Shown one piece after another: positions 28,101 through 36,739 of a DNA stretch of 64,000 nucleotides. The translations under genes and the position numbers were made by a program. A model generated the notes under the pieces. It searched no databases and was not told the origin of the DNA. It saw nothing but the letters and a program-made list of their open reading frames with translations. Source of the DNA: Bacillota bacterium (lineage in GTDB: Bacteria; Bacillota; Clostridia; Peptostreptococcales; Anaerovoracaceae); the NCBI GenBank assembly GCA_022793795.1, contig JAAWDM010000055.1:40189-104188 (forward strand), in the 5' to 3' direction. Numbering within the stretch: position 1 is the first letter of the stretch; each line of letters starts with the position of its first letter.

Positions 28101-29051
28101 GTTCCATTTATTTTCCGAGGCAAAACATTTACAGCAAATGGTGGTGGTCTTTTCGTCGGTAATCAGCAGGGTAATCAAATAGTTGCCGCTGCGAATCACA
28201 CGGAAAGACTTTTTAAACAAAATCCCTTCTACAATGACCATACCTTGAGACGGATCAATATCCATCAGAGATACATTGGCATCCCCCACAATGTTGTGGC
28301 CCATGATTCGGTTTCCTTCTGCAGGAAGTTCTTTCTCCTTTCGCTTCCAGCCCCCTTTTCCACCAGTCTGACCACCGTTTCCGCTCTGACTGCCCTGGCC
28401 GCCGCCAGAGCCAAAGCCAAAATTCCCTGTCTCCTGATTTGGGGAAGAAGGGCTGCTGCCCAGGGCCTGACGCTGTTTGGCTGCCGCCTCTGCCTGGCGC
28501 TTTGCCTCCTCCATATCCTTCTTTTCACCTTCCACCATTTCTTCAAAGGTCTTTTCATAAAGTTCTTCGTTATTATGGAAAATCACTTTGGTCTCTATGG
28601 AAAATGTGTCCCTCAATAGATTTTCAAAAAGTTTTGCTACCTGTTGATTCAGCTGTTCTGTACTGAATTTTCCCAAGGCATAGATATCCAGCCTTCCATC
28701 CTGATACTGAAAATTATCGGTCTGAATGGTTTTGGTGATGGCCGTATATTCACCGTTCACAATATCGATCATATGAGGAATAAATAATCTCACAATATCC
28801 ATAGACCGCAAAATCACATTGTCATAATGAAAATGGAACTTTACACCATGGATTCCAGCCAGTTTGTGAATCAACTGGGCAGAAAGACGCTCCATATCCT
28901 GATAAGGCATAATAAAATCCAGTGTCATGTAAATGGATAGAATACCAGTCTCTTTCTGTATAGCTGCCCTATCGACTTCGTAATGAAAGGCGCTTTTTTC
29001 ATAATCTCCTATGGTTTCCCATTGGATGCCACTTTCAATTAAGCTTTTCAT
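25194..29051 (-). CDS. polC: DNA polymerase III PolC-type, lacking the 3'-5' exonuclease insert
   Basis: This is the replicative polymerase of Gram-positive bacteria. Seen in order are an N-terminal domain, an OB domain (about 230-350), the PHP domain starting with RRVELHAHTKMSAMDG, a zinc-finger region (CPNCKNLEWGDMDLYDCG... CPVCGTPM) and the catalytic palm (PDIDLNFAGEYQP). The protein ends with QLCMF, resembling a beta-clamp-binding QLSLF tail. At 1285 residues it is about 150 shorter than usual. In B. subtilis PolC the exonuclease domain (FDVETTGLSA onward) interrupts PHP after the GLEAN...VDDG segment. Here only a few residues link YGMEGYVFDD to HIILLARTQEGLKN. The proofreading insert is therefore absent, without a frameshift. 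It lies between ispG and the M42 gene. Confidence 0.95.
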   Translation of the reverse strand: MKSLIESGIQWETIGDYEKSAFHYEVDRAAIQKETGILSIYMTLDFIMPYQDMERLSAQLIHKLAGIHGVKFHFHYDNVILRSMDIVRLFIPHMIDIVNGEYTAITKTIQTDNFQYQDGRLDIYALGKFSTEQLNQQVAKLFENLLRDTFSIETKVIFHNNEELYEKTFEEMVEGEKKDMEEAKRQAEAAAKQRQALGSSPSSPNQETGNFGFGSGGGQGSQSGNGGQTGGKGGWKRKEKELPAEGNRIMGHNIVGDANVSLMDIDPSQGMVIVEGILFKKSFRVIRSGNYLITLLITDEKTTTICCKCFASENKWNEIDELLKPGDGVKIRGEVQFDTFENMNTIMIKDIEKKERVAGRQDTCEMGRRVELHAHTKMSAMDGLNEVSDLVRQAAEWGQPAVAITDHGVVQAFPDAAKEAKKQAEKGREIKIIYGMEGYVFDDADCMNEDGTIDYKKKPTNHIILLARTQEGLKNIYKLVSMSHLDYFYKRPRLPWSVLSAHREGLIIGSACEAGEVYRAILNGEPEERIEAIAERYDYLEIQPLINNRFLVEQNLVDGYDTLKTYNQRIVALADKLGKPVVATTDSHYQDPESAIYRNILMAGQGYKDAENGQGLFLRTTDEMLEEFSYLGEETAKRVVIENTNLIASMIEDVLPVPKGKYPPKIEGAEKTLRDTCMETAHEMYGDPLPDRIGERLEKELSSIINNGYAVMYVSAQMLVQKSLSDGYLVGSRGSVGSSLAATMAGITEVNPLEPHYVCPNCKNLEWGDMDLYDCGIDMPEKDCPVCGTPMRRDGYTIPFATFLGFDGDKEPDIDLNFAGEYQPIAHKYVGVIFGEKNVFKAGTVGTVADKTAYGYVMKFFEETHRPINKFEADRLTQHCTGVKRTTGQHPGGIIIVPDDHEIYEFCPVQHPANDVNSDIITTHFDYHKIDQNLLKLDILGHNVPSMIRQLQDMTGIDPLTVDLTDRTVLSIFNGIEALKILDPENYRFKHGTYAIPEFGTSFTRQMLDDTKPDKFADLVRISGFSHGTDVWLNNAQDYIRSGVATMREVISTRDDIMNYLMLKGIENKMSFKIMEDVRKNRPLKEEQLTVMKEHGVPDWYIDSCIKIQYMFPRAHAVAYVMMSFRMAWYKVYYPREFYATHFTSVVANFDAETILKGPEAVLERMDAIVAMGTNATPKEKEDILVLEVAYEMYARGYEFAPARLGKSFATKFWVDDGKVLLPFVAVEGVGETAAKSFAAAYEEKTFDTIEEAIQRGKLNRTAAEGLRAHGVFAGLPETDQLCMF

Positions 29052-29081
29052 CTATCTATGTAACCTCTCTACCAGCCCTTA

Positions 29082-30227
29082 TCAATGTTCTTTTCTCATC
29101 ACTTCGCCTGGCTTATACTCTTGATCGACAGCGCCCTCGCGAATGAGTTTCATCAAGGCAGATACAATGTCCTCTTCAAAAACTTTTCCCACAATTCGTC
29201 CCTTTGCAAAGAGCAAACCTCTTCCGTCTCCGCCGGCAACACCATAATCCGCTTCTTTGGCCTCGCCTGGGCCATTGACGCCACACCCCATGACTGCTAC
29301 TGTAATGGCTGGTCTGCCTTCCTTCTCCCACTCGGCTTCCAATTCTACCAACTGCTCCTCGATTTCTGTGGCCAATTTAGGCAAATCGATGCCGATTCTG
29401 CCACAGGTTGGACAGGATACCAGATTGATTGAGGATTTTCTAAGTCCCAGTCCCCCGAGAATTTCCTTGGCAAAATATACCTCCTCCACTGGATCTGCTG
29501 TCAAGGACACCCGCATGGTATCGCCGATTCCCTCCAGAAGCAAAGCTCCAATGCCCATAGCTGATTTCACCTTCCCTCGGTTTACAGTTCCTGCTTCTGT
29601 AATGCCGATATGAATGGGATGGTTCGTATTTGCAGCCAAAATTTTATGAGCCTGATAATTCATCTGTAGGTTGGAAGATTTTAAGGAAACCACCAGATTA
29701 TAGTAACCCATATCTTCAATCATCCTGAGGTTTTGCAGGGCGCTTTCCGCCATTCCCTCTGCAGAGACCTTTCCGTACTTCATGATGATATTCTGTTCCA
29801 AGGAGCCGGAATTAACCCCTACTCGAATGGGAATCTGATGTTCTTTTGCTGCCTTTACCACAGCCTTCACCTGCTCCCTATCCCCGATATTGCCCGGATT
29901 GATACGAATCTTGTCTGCACCGTTTTTAATTGCAGCAATGGCAAGACGATGATCGAAGTGAATATCCGCCACGATAGGAACCTTTGTAAACGGTTTAGAC
30001 GGACTTACTCCCTTTATATTGCTGATTCCCTTCAGATGTCCTAAAATCTGTGCCGCCTCTCTATCCGGAACTGCCATCCGAATAATCTGGCATCCTGCAT
30101 CCTCCAATCTAGCAATCTGTTCCCTGAGACCTTTTTCGTTTCTGGCGTCGACATTGGTCATGGACTGTATGGAAATAGGCGCGCCGCCTCCAATGGCCAC
30201 ATCACCGCAATAAACTCGTTTACTCAT
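29082..30227 (-). CDS. ispG: 4-hydroxy-3-methylbut-2-enyl-diphosphate synthase (IspG)
   Basis: IspG is the iron-sulfur enzyme for the penultimate MEP-pathway step. The TIM-barrel start (VAIGGGAPISIQSMTNVDA), IRINPGNIGD and the cluster cysteines in SCPTCGRIGIDL and VMGCGVNGPGEA are all present. Length of 381 residues is slightly above the typical Firmicutes enzyme. An AAGGAG site precedes the ATG. It follows rseP after 12 nt in the dxr-rseP-ispG-polC order. Confidence 0.95.
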   Translation of the reverse strand: MSKRVYCGDVAIGGGAPISIQSMTNVDARNEKGLREQIARLEDAGCQIIRMAVPDREAAQILGHLKGISNIKGVSPSKPFTKVPIVADIHFDHRLAIAAIKNGADKIRINPGNIGDREQVKAVVKAAKEHQIPIRVGVNSGSLEQNIIMKYGKVSAEGMAESALQNLRMIEDMGYYNLVVSLKSSNLQMNYQAHKILAANTNHPIHIGITEAGTVNRGKVKSAMGIGALLLEGIGDTMRVSLTADPVEEVYFAKEILGGLGLRKSSINLVSCPTCGRIGIDLPKLATEIEEQLVELEAEWEKEGRPAITVAVMGCGVNGPGEAKEADYGVAGGDGRGLLFAKGRIVGKVFEEDIVSALMKLIREGAVDQEYKPGEVMRKEH

Positions 30228-30239
30228 CTTTGGTTCTCC

Positions 30240-31274
30240 TTAAAAAAAGATTCTTGTTATATCATTAAAAGTCACATAGACCATCAAACACATGAGCAGC
30301 GCTAAACCAACGAAATGAATGGTTCCCTCCACTCTTTCACTGACCTTCTTTCCTGTAATCATGGTAAACAGCACGAATATGATTCGGCCTCCATCCAATG
30401 CTGGAAGAGGAAGCATATTGATTATGGCCAGATTGACACAGATTAGAGCTGTCAAAAATCCATAATACCAGAAACCGAGGGTCTGGGTTTCTCCCACCAT
30501 CTTTACCATGCCTACTGGCCCTGTCAGTTCCTTGGGGCTGGCCTGCCCACTAAACAACATACCCAGAGATTCAAACATAAGCTTTACGATGTTCCATGTG
30601 GATTCACAGCCGCCGATGACCGCCTTCACTGGACTGTGAGAAATCTTAGAGGTAATGCCAATAACATACCGCTTCTCACCATCCACTTCCTGTATCTGTG
30701 GGCTTACCTGTATCTCTTTGTTTTCGCCATCTCTTTCTATCAGCAGATTGACTGATTCGTCTGTATCAGGCATGGCTGCTATCACATCGTTCCAGCTTTC
30801 CGTTTCTGTGCCGTCTACTGCTATAATCTCATCTCCCGCCATCAGTCCAGCAGCCTCTGCCGGCCCACCTGCTGCAATCTCTCCAATTCGATTGGTAGTA
30901 AATCCAGAAATCCCAAGGACTAACGACATGACCAGGATTGCACATAAGATATTCATAACGGAGCCAGCTGCAAGAACTACAATCCTCTGCCAAGGTTTCT
31001 TTTGGGAAAAGGCTCTAGGATCTACCGCCACTGGCCGGCCATCCGCCTCGTCCTCACTGCCATCTTCCCCTTCCATGGCGCAAAAACCTCCAATGGGAAA
31101 CAGTCTGATGGAATACAGAGTCTCCCTCCCCTGCTTCTTCCATATGGTCGGCCCCATACCAAAGGCAAACTCATTGACCTTTACACCCATTTTTTTCGCT
31201 GCAATAAAATGACCCAGTTCATGAGGAAAGATCATAATGCAAAAAAGTAGAATTGCAAGTAACGCTGTTTTCAT
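30240..31274 (-). CDS. rseP: RseP-type site-2 membrane metalloprotease
   Basis: This 344-residue intramembrane zinc protease cleaves anti-sigma factors or signal-peptide remnants. The zinc motif HELGHF lies in the first membrane helix, a PDZ domain (GEIAAGGPAEAAGLMAGDEI) occupies about 125-205 and the second metal region is NMLPLPALDGGRI. The C terminus has two more hydrophobic helices. Its place between dxr and ispG is typical. Confidence 0.93.
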   Translation of the reverse strand: MKTALLAILLFCIMIFPHELGHFIAAKKMGVKVNEFAFGMGPTIWKKQGRETLYSIRLFPIGGFCAMEGEDGSEDEADGRPVAVDPRAFSQKKPWQRIVVLAAGSVMNILCAILVMSLVLGISGFTTNRIGEIAAGGPAEAAGLMAGDEIIAVDGTETESWNDVIAAMPDTDESVNLLIERDGENKEIQVSPQIQEVDGEKRYVIGITSKISHSPVKAVIGGCESTWNIVKLMFESLGMLFSGQASPKELTGPVGMVKMVGETQTLGFWYYGFLTALICVNLAIINMLPLPALDGGRIIFVLFTMITGKKVSERVEGTIHFVGLALLMCLMVYVTFNDITRIFF

Positions 31275-31286
31275 AAATCCCCTTTC

Positions 31287-32474
31287 TCAGTTCCGTGTTG
31301 CAGCAGCCATCAGATAAGTCATCTCTCTGATTTCCCGATCCACCTGCAGGACTTCTTCCAGACCTGGCTGGGAAATGGGCTGATGCCGCTCAAGAACCTT
31401 CTCTAAAATGTCTTGAATGTCTATAAATCTTATCTTCCCTTGTAAGAACAGTTCTACAAGGACTTCGTTGGCCCCATTCATGGCCGCCGGATAGCTGTCT
31501 CCTGCCAGAGAGGCCTGGTAGGCCAAATCTATACACCGAAACACCTTAGGATCAGGCCGTTCAAAGGTCAGATGGCTGGCTGCATCAAAGAAATCCAGGC
31601 CCGCCTGTTGTTCCTGTGCCGTCAGTCTATTTGGATAGGCTAAGGCCAATCCAATGGGAATCCCCATATCCGGCACGCCCAACTGTGCAATCACAGAAGT
31701 ATCCATAAATTCCACCATGGAGTGTACGATGCTCTGGGGATGTACCAGAATTTCAATATCTGACACTGGCACATCAAAAAGCCACTTGGCTTCGATGACC
31801 TCAAGGCCTTTATTCATCATGGTGGCAGAATCGATGGTAATCTTTCGCCCCATGTTCCACTTAGGATGCTTTAGCGCCTGTTCCAAGGTTACCTGCTCCA
31901 ACTGCTCCCTTGTAAAGCCGCGAAAGGGCCCCCCTGAAGCCGTCAGTAAAATCCGTTTTATGGGTCTATTTTGGTTTCCTTCCAAACATTGAAAAATGGC
32001 GCTGTGTTCGCTATCCACAGGCAAAATCTTTACGCCCTGTCTACGGGCCGCCTCCATGACCATATGTCCCCCTGTTACCAAGGTCTCCTTATTGGCCAAA
32101 GCGATATCCTTCCCCGCCTCAATGGCCGCCATGGTGGGTACCAATCCGCTGATGCCCATAAGTGCATTTAATATCATCTGACAATCGCTATGAATGGCTA
32201 CAGTCTTAAGTCCCTCTTGCCCCCAGAGAATCTCCGTTTGGTTGCAGGCCTCCCTATCCATGGCTTTTACCATCTCTTTTAGTTCTGGAACATCCTCCTG
32301 TCTGCCGCATACTGCAATAACTGGGCGATAGGTTACAATCTGCTCTGCCAGCAGCTTAATATTTTTCCCGCATGAAAGAGCCGTCACCTGAAATTTCTCT
32401 GGATGTGCCTTTACAATGTCAAGAGTCTGGGCGCCAATGGAGCCGGTGCTTCCCAAAACAGCCAGTTTTTTCAT
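31287..32474 (-). CDS. dxr: 1-deoxy-D-xylulose 5-phosphate reductoisomerase
   Basis: This 395-residue MEP-pathway enzyme shows the NADPH site VLGSTGSIGAQTLDIV, ANKETLVTGG, metal and substrate loops in PVDSEHSAIFQCL and TASGGPFRG, and DSATMMNKGLEVIEA. The ATG has GGAGG upstream. It is encoded between cdsA and rseP. Confidence 0.96.
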   Translation of the reverse strand: MKKLAVLGSTGSIGAQTLDIVKAHPEKFQVTALSCGKNIKLLAEQIVTYRPVIAVCGRQEDVPELKEMVKAMDREACNQTEILWGQEGLKTVAIHSDCQMILNALMGISGLVPTMAAIEAGKDIALANKETLVTGGHMVMEAARRQGVKILPVDSEHSAIFQCLEGNQNRPIKRILLTASGGPFRGFTREQLEQVTLEQALKHPKWNMGRKITIDSATMMNKGLEVIEAKWLFDVPVSDIEILVHPQSIVHSMVEFMDTSVIAQLGVPDMGIPIGLALAYPNRLTAQEQQAGLDFFDAASHLTFERPDPKVFRCIDLAYQASLAGDSYPAAMNGANEVLVELFLQGKIRFIDIQDILEKVLERHQPISQPGLEEVLQVDREIREMTYLMAAATRN

Positions 32475-32497
32475 AAGTCTTTCCTCCGCTCCATGGT

Positions 32498-33280
32498 CTA
32501 ATAAAGTACAAACTGCATGGTATAGTAGATAAACGGCGCAGTGAATAACACGCTGTCAAACCGATCTAAAATGCCTCCGTGACCAGGAATCAGATTTCCA
32601 TAATCCTTAATTCCCATCTGCCGTTTAATGGCCGAGGCTGACAAGTCTCCTAGCTGGGCTGCAATGCTGCCCGAAAGGCCGATGACCGCGCACTGCCATA
32701 ACATACCGTCCACCAGGAAATAGCCAAAAAGACCGCAAAACACCATGCTGCTTATGGTTCCCCCCACTGCCCCTTCGATACTCTTCTTAGGACTTAGTTT
32801 CGGACAAAGCTTATGTTTTCCCAGCGCCATACCGGTAAAATAGGCCATGACGTCAGTGCCAAAGGCTGCCAAGAATACCAGCCATATGAGTATTCTATGT
32901 ACAGACTGGTCGATCAATACGATGTGATAGGAAAAAAATACCACATACATAATTCCCAGCAAGGTTGATGTCATATCCTCAATTTTTCGCTCCTCTACAT
33001 TGAAACCATAAAGGAGACATGCCATGACGCAAACTGCCATCCAAAAGAGCAAAAGGGTCTGATTTTCCGGCGCCAGAATGTGAATGGCATATAGTCCGGC
33101 AATCGATGCAAAGCCGATAGGTTTACATGGCTTTACACCTGTGGCTTCAAAGCCGTGATACAGTTCGTGAATTCCCATAGCCGCCACTAAAATCGCGGCT
33201 CCCATGAGCCAGTATCCGCCCAAGTAGACCAATATGAGCAAGGGCAGCATGACACATGCTGAAATGATTCTTGTTTTCAT
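32498..33280 (-). CDS. cdsA: Phosphatidate cytidylyltransferase
   Basis: This 260-residue membrane enzyme makes CDP-diacylglycerol. It has several hydrophobic helices and the C-terminal CDP-transferase signature (LSASAIKRQMGIKDYGNLIPGHGGILDRFDS, of which KDYGNLIPGHGGILDR is diagnostic). The gene lies between uppS and dxr as in most Firmicutes. Confidence 0.95.
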   Translation of the reverse strand: MKTRIISACVMLPLLILVYLGGYWLMGAAILVAAMGIHELYHGFEATGVKPCKPIGFASIAGLYAIHILAPENQTLLLFWMAVCVMACLLYGFNVEERKIEDMTSTLLGIMYVVFFSYHIVLIDQSVHRILIWLVFLAAFGTDVMAYFTGMALGKHKLCPKLSPKKSIEGAVGGTISSMVFCGLFGYFLVDGMLWQCAVIGLSGSIAAQLGDLSASAIKRQMGIKDYGNLIPGHGGILDRFDSVLFTAPFIYYTMQFVLY

Positions 33281-33319
33281 AGTATACCTCTTTTCCTCCC
33301 CGCAATCACCTGCGATGAT

Positions 33320-34054
33320 CTAACGTCCACCAAACCGACGCTTTCTCCCTGCAAAGGCTCTGACGATGTGTTCAAACTCCTCTGGCGTAAAGTCGGGCCA
33401 TAAACTGTCTGTAAAGGCCAGTTCGCTATATGCGCTCTGCCACAACAGAAAATTAGAAAGCCGCTCCTCACCGCTGGTTCTGATAATCAAATCTGGGTCA
33501 GGCAGGTTGTCGTTTTCTTCTCCTGTGTACAGGTACCTGCTGATGGTCTCCTCTGTAATGGTATCCACCTTTAACGTTCCAGCCGCTACCTGACTGCTGA
33601 TCTCTTTGACTGCTTGAAGGATTTCCCTCCTACCTCCATAGTTGAGGGCAATATTAAACTGTAAGCCCTGATTATCCTTAGTGGTGTCAAGAGCTTTTTC
33701 AATGCTTTTCACCGCTGCATCAGGAATCTCTGTATAGTCGCCAAGGATTCGCACTTTCACCTGATTTTCATGAAGTTCTGCAAGTTCGCTGGCCACGTAT
33801 TTCACTAAAAGATTGAAGATACCCCCTACCTCTTCTTTGGAGCGTTTCCAATTCTCCGTAGAAAAAGCATAGACTGTCAAATATTTGACGCCTATGATAT
33901 CTGCTCTCTTGATAATTTCCTTCATGGCCAGCATACCTGCGTTATGACCTGCCAATTTAGGTATGCCCCGCTTTTCTGCCCAGCGTCCGTTTCCATCCAT
34001 AATGACGGCCACATGACGGGGCATAGCTGGCAATGAGGTTACTGCCTGTGTCAT
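33320..34054 (-). CDS. uppS: Undecaprenyl diphosphate synthase (isoprenyl transferase)
   Basis: This enzyme makes the C55 lipid carrier for wall synthesis. Motifs include VAVIMDGNGRWAEKRG, GHNAGM, YAFSTENWKR and the C-terminal DPDLIIRTSGEERLSNFLLWQSAYSE. I start at MTQAVTSL (34054), with AAGGAA just upstream. The longer track start lies inside a leader hairpin. It is followed after 39 nt by cdsA. Confidence 0.95.
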   Translation of the reverse strand: MTQAVTSLPAMPRHVAVIMDGNGRWAEKRGIPKLAGHNAGMLAMKEIIKRADIIGVKYLTVYAFSTENWKRSKEEVGGIFNLLVKYVASELAELHENQVKVRILGDYTEIPDAAVKSIEKALDTTKDNQGLQFNIALNYGGRREILQAVKEISSQVAAGTLKVDTITEETISRYLYTGEENDNLPDPDLIIRTSGEERLSNFLLWQSAYSELAFTDSLWPDFTPEEFEHIVRAFAGRKRRFGGR

Positions 34055-34080
34055 ATTGGTTCCTTCCTTTAACCCAAACA

Positions 34081-34107
34081 ATGTGGCTGCCAAAGGAGCA
34101 GCCACAT
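34081..34107 (-). promoter_or_regulatory. Hairpin between frr and uppS (attenuator-like)
   Basis: ATGTGGCTGC pairs perfectly with GCAGCCACAT over a 7-nt loop, followed on the minus strand by TGTTTGGG, about 27 nt before the uppS ATG. It may be a partial terminator or a processing site. Confidence 0.45.
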
Positions 34108-34184
34108 TTGATTCTACATTTTCATTCTGTTCGCCTCATTATTATTATAAGGCGTTTTTGTGATTTTACCCACAATACCTAGCC

Positions 34185-34739
34185 TTAAACCTCTAAAATT
34201 TCTTTTTCCTTGTTTGCCACAATATCGTCGATTTCCTTAGAGGTCTTATCTGTGGCCTTCTGTACGTCATCCAATGCTTTTTTCAGATCATCTTCCGTGA
34301 TTTCATTGTTCTTTTCCAGTTTCTTTAAAGCATCGTTGGCGTCTCTTCTCAGGTTACGAATGGCTACCTTGCTTTCTTCTCCCATCTTCTTTACAGTCTT
34401 GGTCAACTCTTTTCTTCTATCCTCTGTGACCGGTGGAATGACCAGTCTGACACATTTGCCGTCATTAGATGGATTGATTCCAATGTTTGCAATGTTGATG
34501 GCTTTTTCAATCTCGCCGATGGACTTTGGGTCGAATGGTGAGATTAACAGCGTTCTTGGATCAGGTACAGAGATATTGGAAAGATTTTTCAGCGGAGTCG
34601 GCGTGCCGTAATACTCTACCACTACCTTATCCAACAGCGCTGGATTGGCCCGTCCCGCTCTCACGGTATTCAAATCTTCTTTCAATACGAAAATAGTTTT
34701 TTTACTTCTTTCTTCCAGATTCTTCTTGATGGTTTCCAT
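34185..34739 (-). CDS. frr: Ribosome recycling factor
   Basis: This 184-residue factor splits post-termination ribosomes together with EF-G. It shows NTVRAGRANPALLDKV, YYGTPTPLKNLSNISVPDPRT and VRLVIPPVTEDRRKEL. It is separated from pyrH by a 250-bp inverted-repeat element, although the two are normally adjacent. Confidence 0.96.
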   Translation of the reverse strand: METIKKNLEERSKKTIFVLKEDLNTVRAGRANPALLDKVVVEYYGTPTPLKNLSNISVPDPRTLLISPFDPKSIGEIEKAINIANIGINPSNDGKCVRLVIPPVTEDRRKELTKTVKKMGEESKVAIRNLRRDANDALKKLEKNNEITEDDLKKALDDVQKATDKTSKEIDDIVANKEKEILEV

Positions 34740-34775
34740 CTTGATTTTCCTCCTGTTTTTTCATTTTCCTCAATT

Positions 34776-35025
34776 TACCCTCGACCCCCAAAAGCGCACA
34801 CGCCTTGAGGCGGCTGTTTGCAGCGCTTTTATCGTTATCTTCGCCTTGCATACTCCAGCATGCGCGTCTCATCTGCCTCGAAATTCCCGCAAACATCACG
34901 CTGAAAGGTCAAGAAGTAAGGCGCAAACAGGCTGGCGTACTGGATGTACGGTAGTTTGTTTGAACGCATCAACCAGTGCGAATGTGTCGGTTCAAAACCG
35001 TGTGTGTCTTTGGGGGCCGAGGGTA
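34776..35025. mobile_element. 250-bp MITE-like element between pyrH and frr
   Basis: TACCCTCGACCCCCAAAA at 34776 is mirrored at 35025: the 27-nt ends match with four mismatches. The interior is rich in smaller palindromes and encodes no credible protein. A shortened copy lies at 36682-36723. I infer a non-autonomous transposable or REP-like element. It fills most of the 311-nt gap. Confidence 0.65.
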
Positions 35026-35050
35026 TTTTTACTGGCTTATATCTAATTCC

Positions 35051-35845
<795 letters not shown>

Positions 35846-35910
35846 TCATCACAGGTCATGATTCAATGAACGCTTCCTTGCGGCAACGCCGGCGCTCATA
35901 TCGCTACGTC

Positions 35911-35944
35911 AAAAGAGCGCATCTCATTGCGTTCATTATACCAT
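35911..35944 (-). promoter_or_regulatory. Repeated promoter-like box 2 upstream of pyrH
   Basis: Second copy of the 34-nt direct repeat (AAAAGAGCGCAT ... TTCATTATACCAT on the plus strand) with TATAAT on the minus strand. Apart from these repeats the 340-nt gap between pyrH and the methyltransferase shows only AT-rich sequence and the ribosome site of the latter. Confidence 0.5.
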
Positions 35945-36098
35945 ATTACCCCATACCGACGAAAGTCGTTTATCAACTTTTCATTAAAATATTTTTGGTA
36001 TCTAAATCTAAAGAAAAATTTAACATTTCTTTAATCCCCTCTTTATATCTATCCACCATAATAGTTTACAACATTCTAACATTTTACGGAGGTAAGTC

Positions 36099-36662
36099 AT
36101 GTTACAATTTCTCATACAATTTATCAAACATCCAAGAAAAATCGGCGCTATTGCTCCCAGCGGCGTGTCTTTGGCCCAAAAAATGATGGAGCCCATCGAT
36201 TTTACCAAGGCCCGCTGCATTACAGAATATGGCCCAGGCACTGGTTCTTTTACCGACGAACTTATCAGAGAAAAAAGGCCGGAAACCTGTCTTCTTCTAA
36301 TTGAGCAGAACCCAACCTTTTGCAAATTGCTCCGCGATAAATACCAGAGCCAGCCCAACGTTCATATCATTGAAGGTACTGCTGCAGATATAAACTTGTA
36401 TTTATCCCTCCACGGGTTTTCCAATGCGGACTATATTGTCTCTGGCCTGCCCTTCACCTCTCTTCCTGAAAAAATATCCAGTTCTATTCTCTCTGCTACC
36501 AAACAGGCCATTGGAGAAGAAGGCGCCTTTATCACCTTCCAATATAGCCTGGTTAAAAAGCATTTTTTTGAAACTCATTTTACGATTGTCCATATGCTGC
36601 GGGAATTACATAACCTTCCACCAGCCTATGTGCTGGTTATGAAGTCTTGCGACCCCAGATAA
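36099..36662 (+). CDS. Class I SAM methyltransferase, phospholipid N-methyltransferase-like
   Basis: The 187-residue protein has the SAM-binding motif EYGPGTGSFTDEL and an acidic second motif (LLLIEQNP). The conserved opening (FIKHPRKIGAIAPSG) is typical of COG3963, a family related to phosphatidylethanolamine N-methyltransferase PmtA and to rRNA dimethylases. SGLPFTSLP resembles the motif IV loop. No membrane helix is evident. GGAGG lies upstream of the ATG. It stands alone on the plus strand, divergent from pyrH. The substrate could be a lipid or a small molecule. Confidence 0.7.
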   Translation: MLQFLIQFIKHPRKIGAIAPSGVSLAQKMMEPIDFTKARCITEYGPGTGSFTDELIREKRPETCLLLIEQNPTFCKLLRDKYQSQPNVHIIEGTAADINLYLSLHGFSNADYIVSGLPFTSLPEKISSSILSATKQAIGEEGAFITFQYSLVKKHFFETHFTIVHMLRELHNLPPAYVLVMKSCDPR

Positions 36663-36681
36663 TTCTGTGATATACTGATGA

Positions 36682-36723
36682 TACCCTTGCCCCCAAAGCA
36701 CGCACCTTTGTCAATCGAGGGTA
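36682..36723. repeat. Shortened copy of the MITE-like element ends
   Basis: TACCCTTGCCCCCAAAGCAC followed 34 nt from its start by CGAGGGTA matches the two ends of the 34776-35025 element with the interior lost. It lies directly before the chimeric regulator gene. Confidence 0.5.
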
Positions 36724-36739
36724 GAGGGAGGATTTCTCT

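Noticed and set aside
27666-28619. 317-residue plus-strand ORF
   Set aside because: Antisense to the polC OB/PHP region; no family features.
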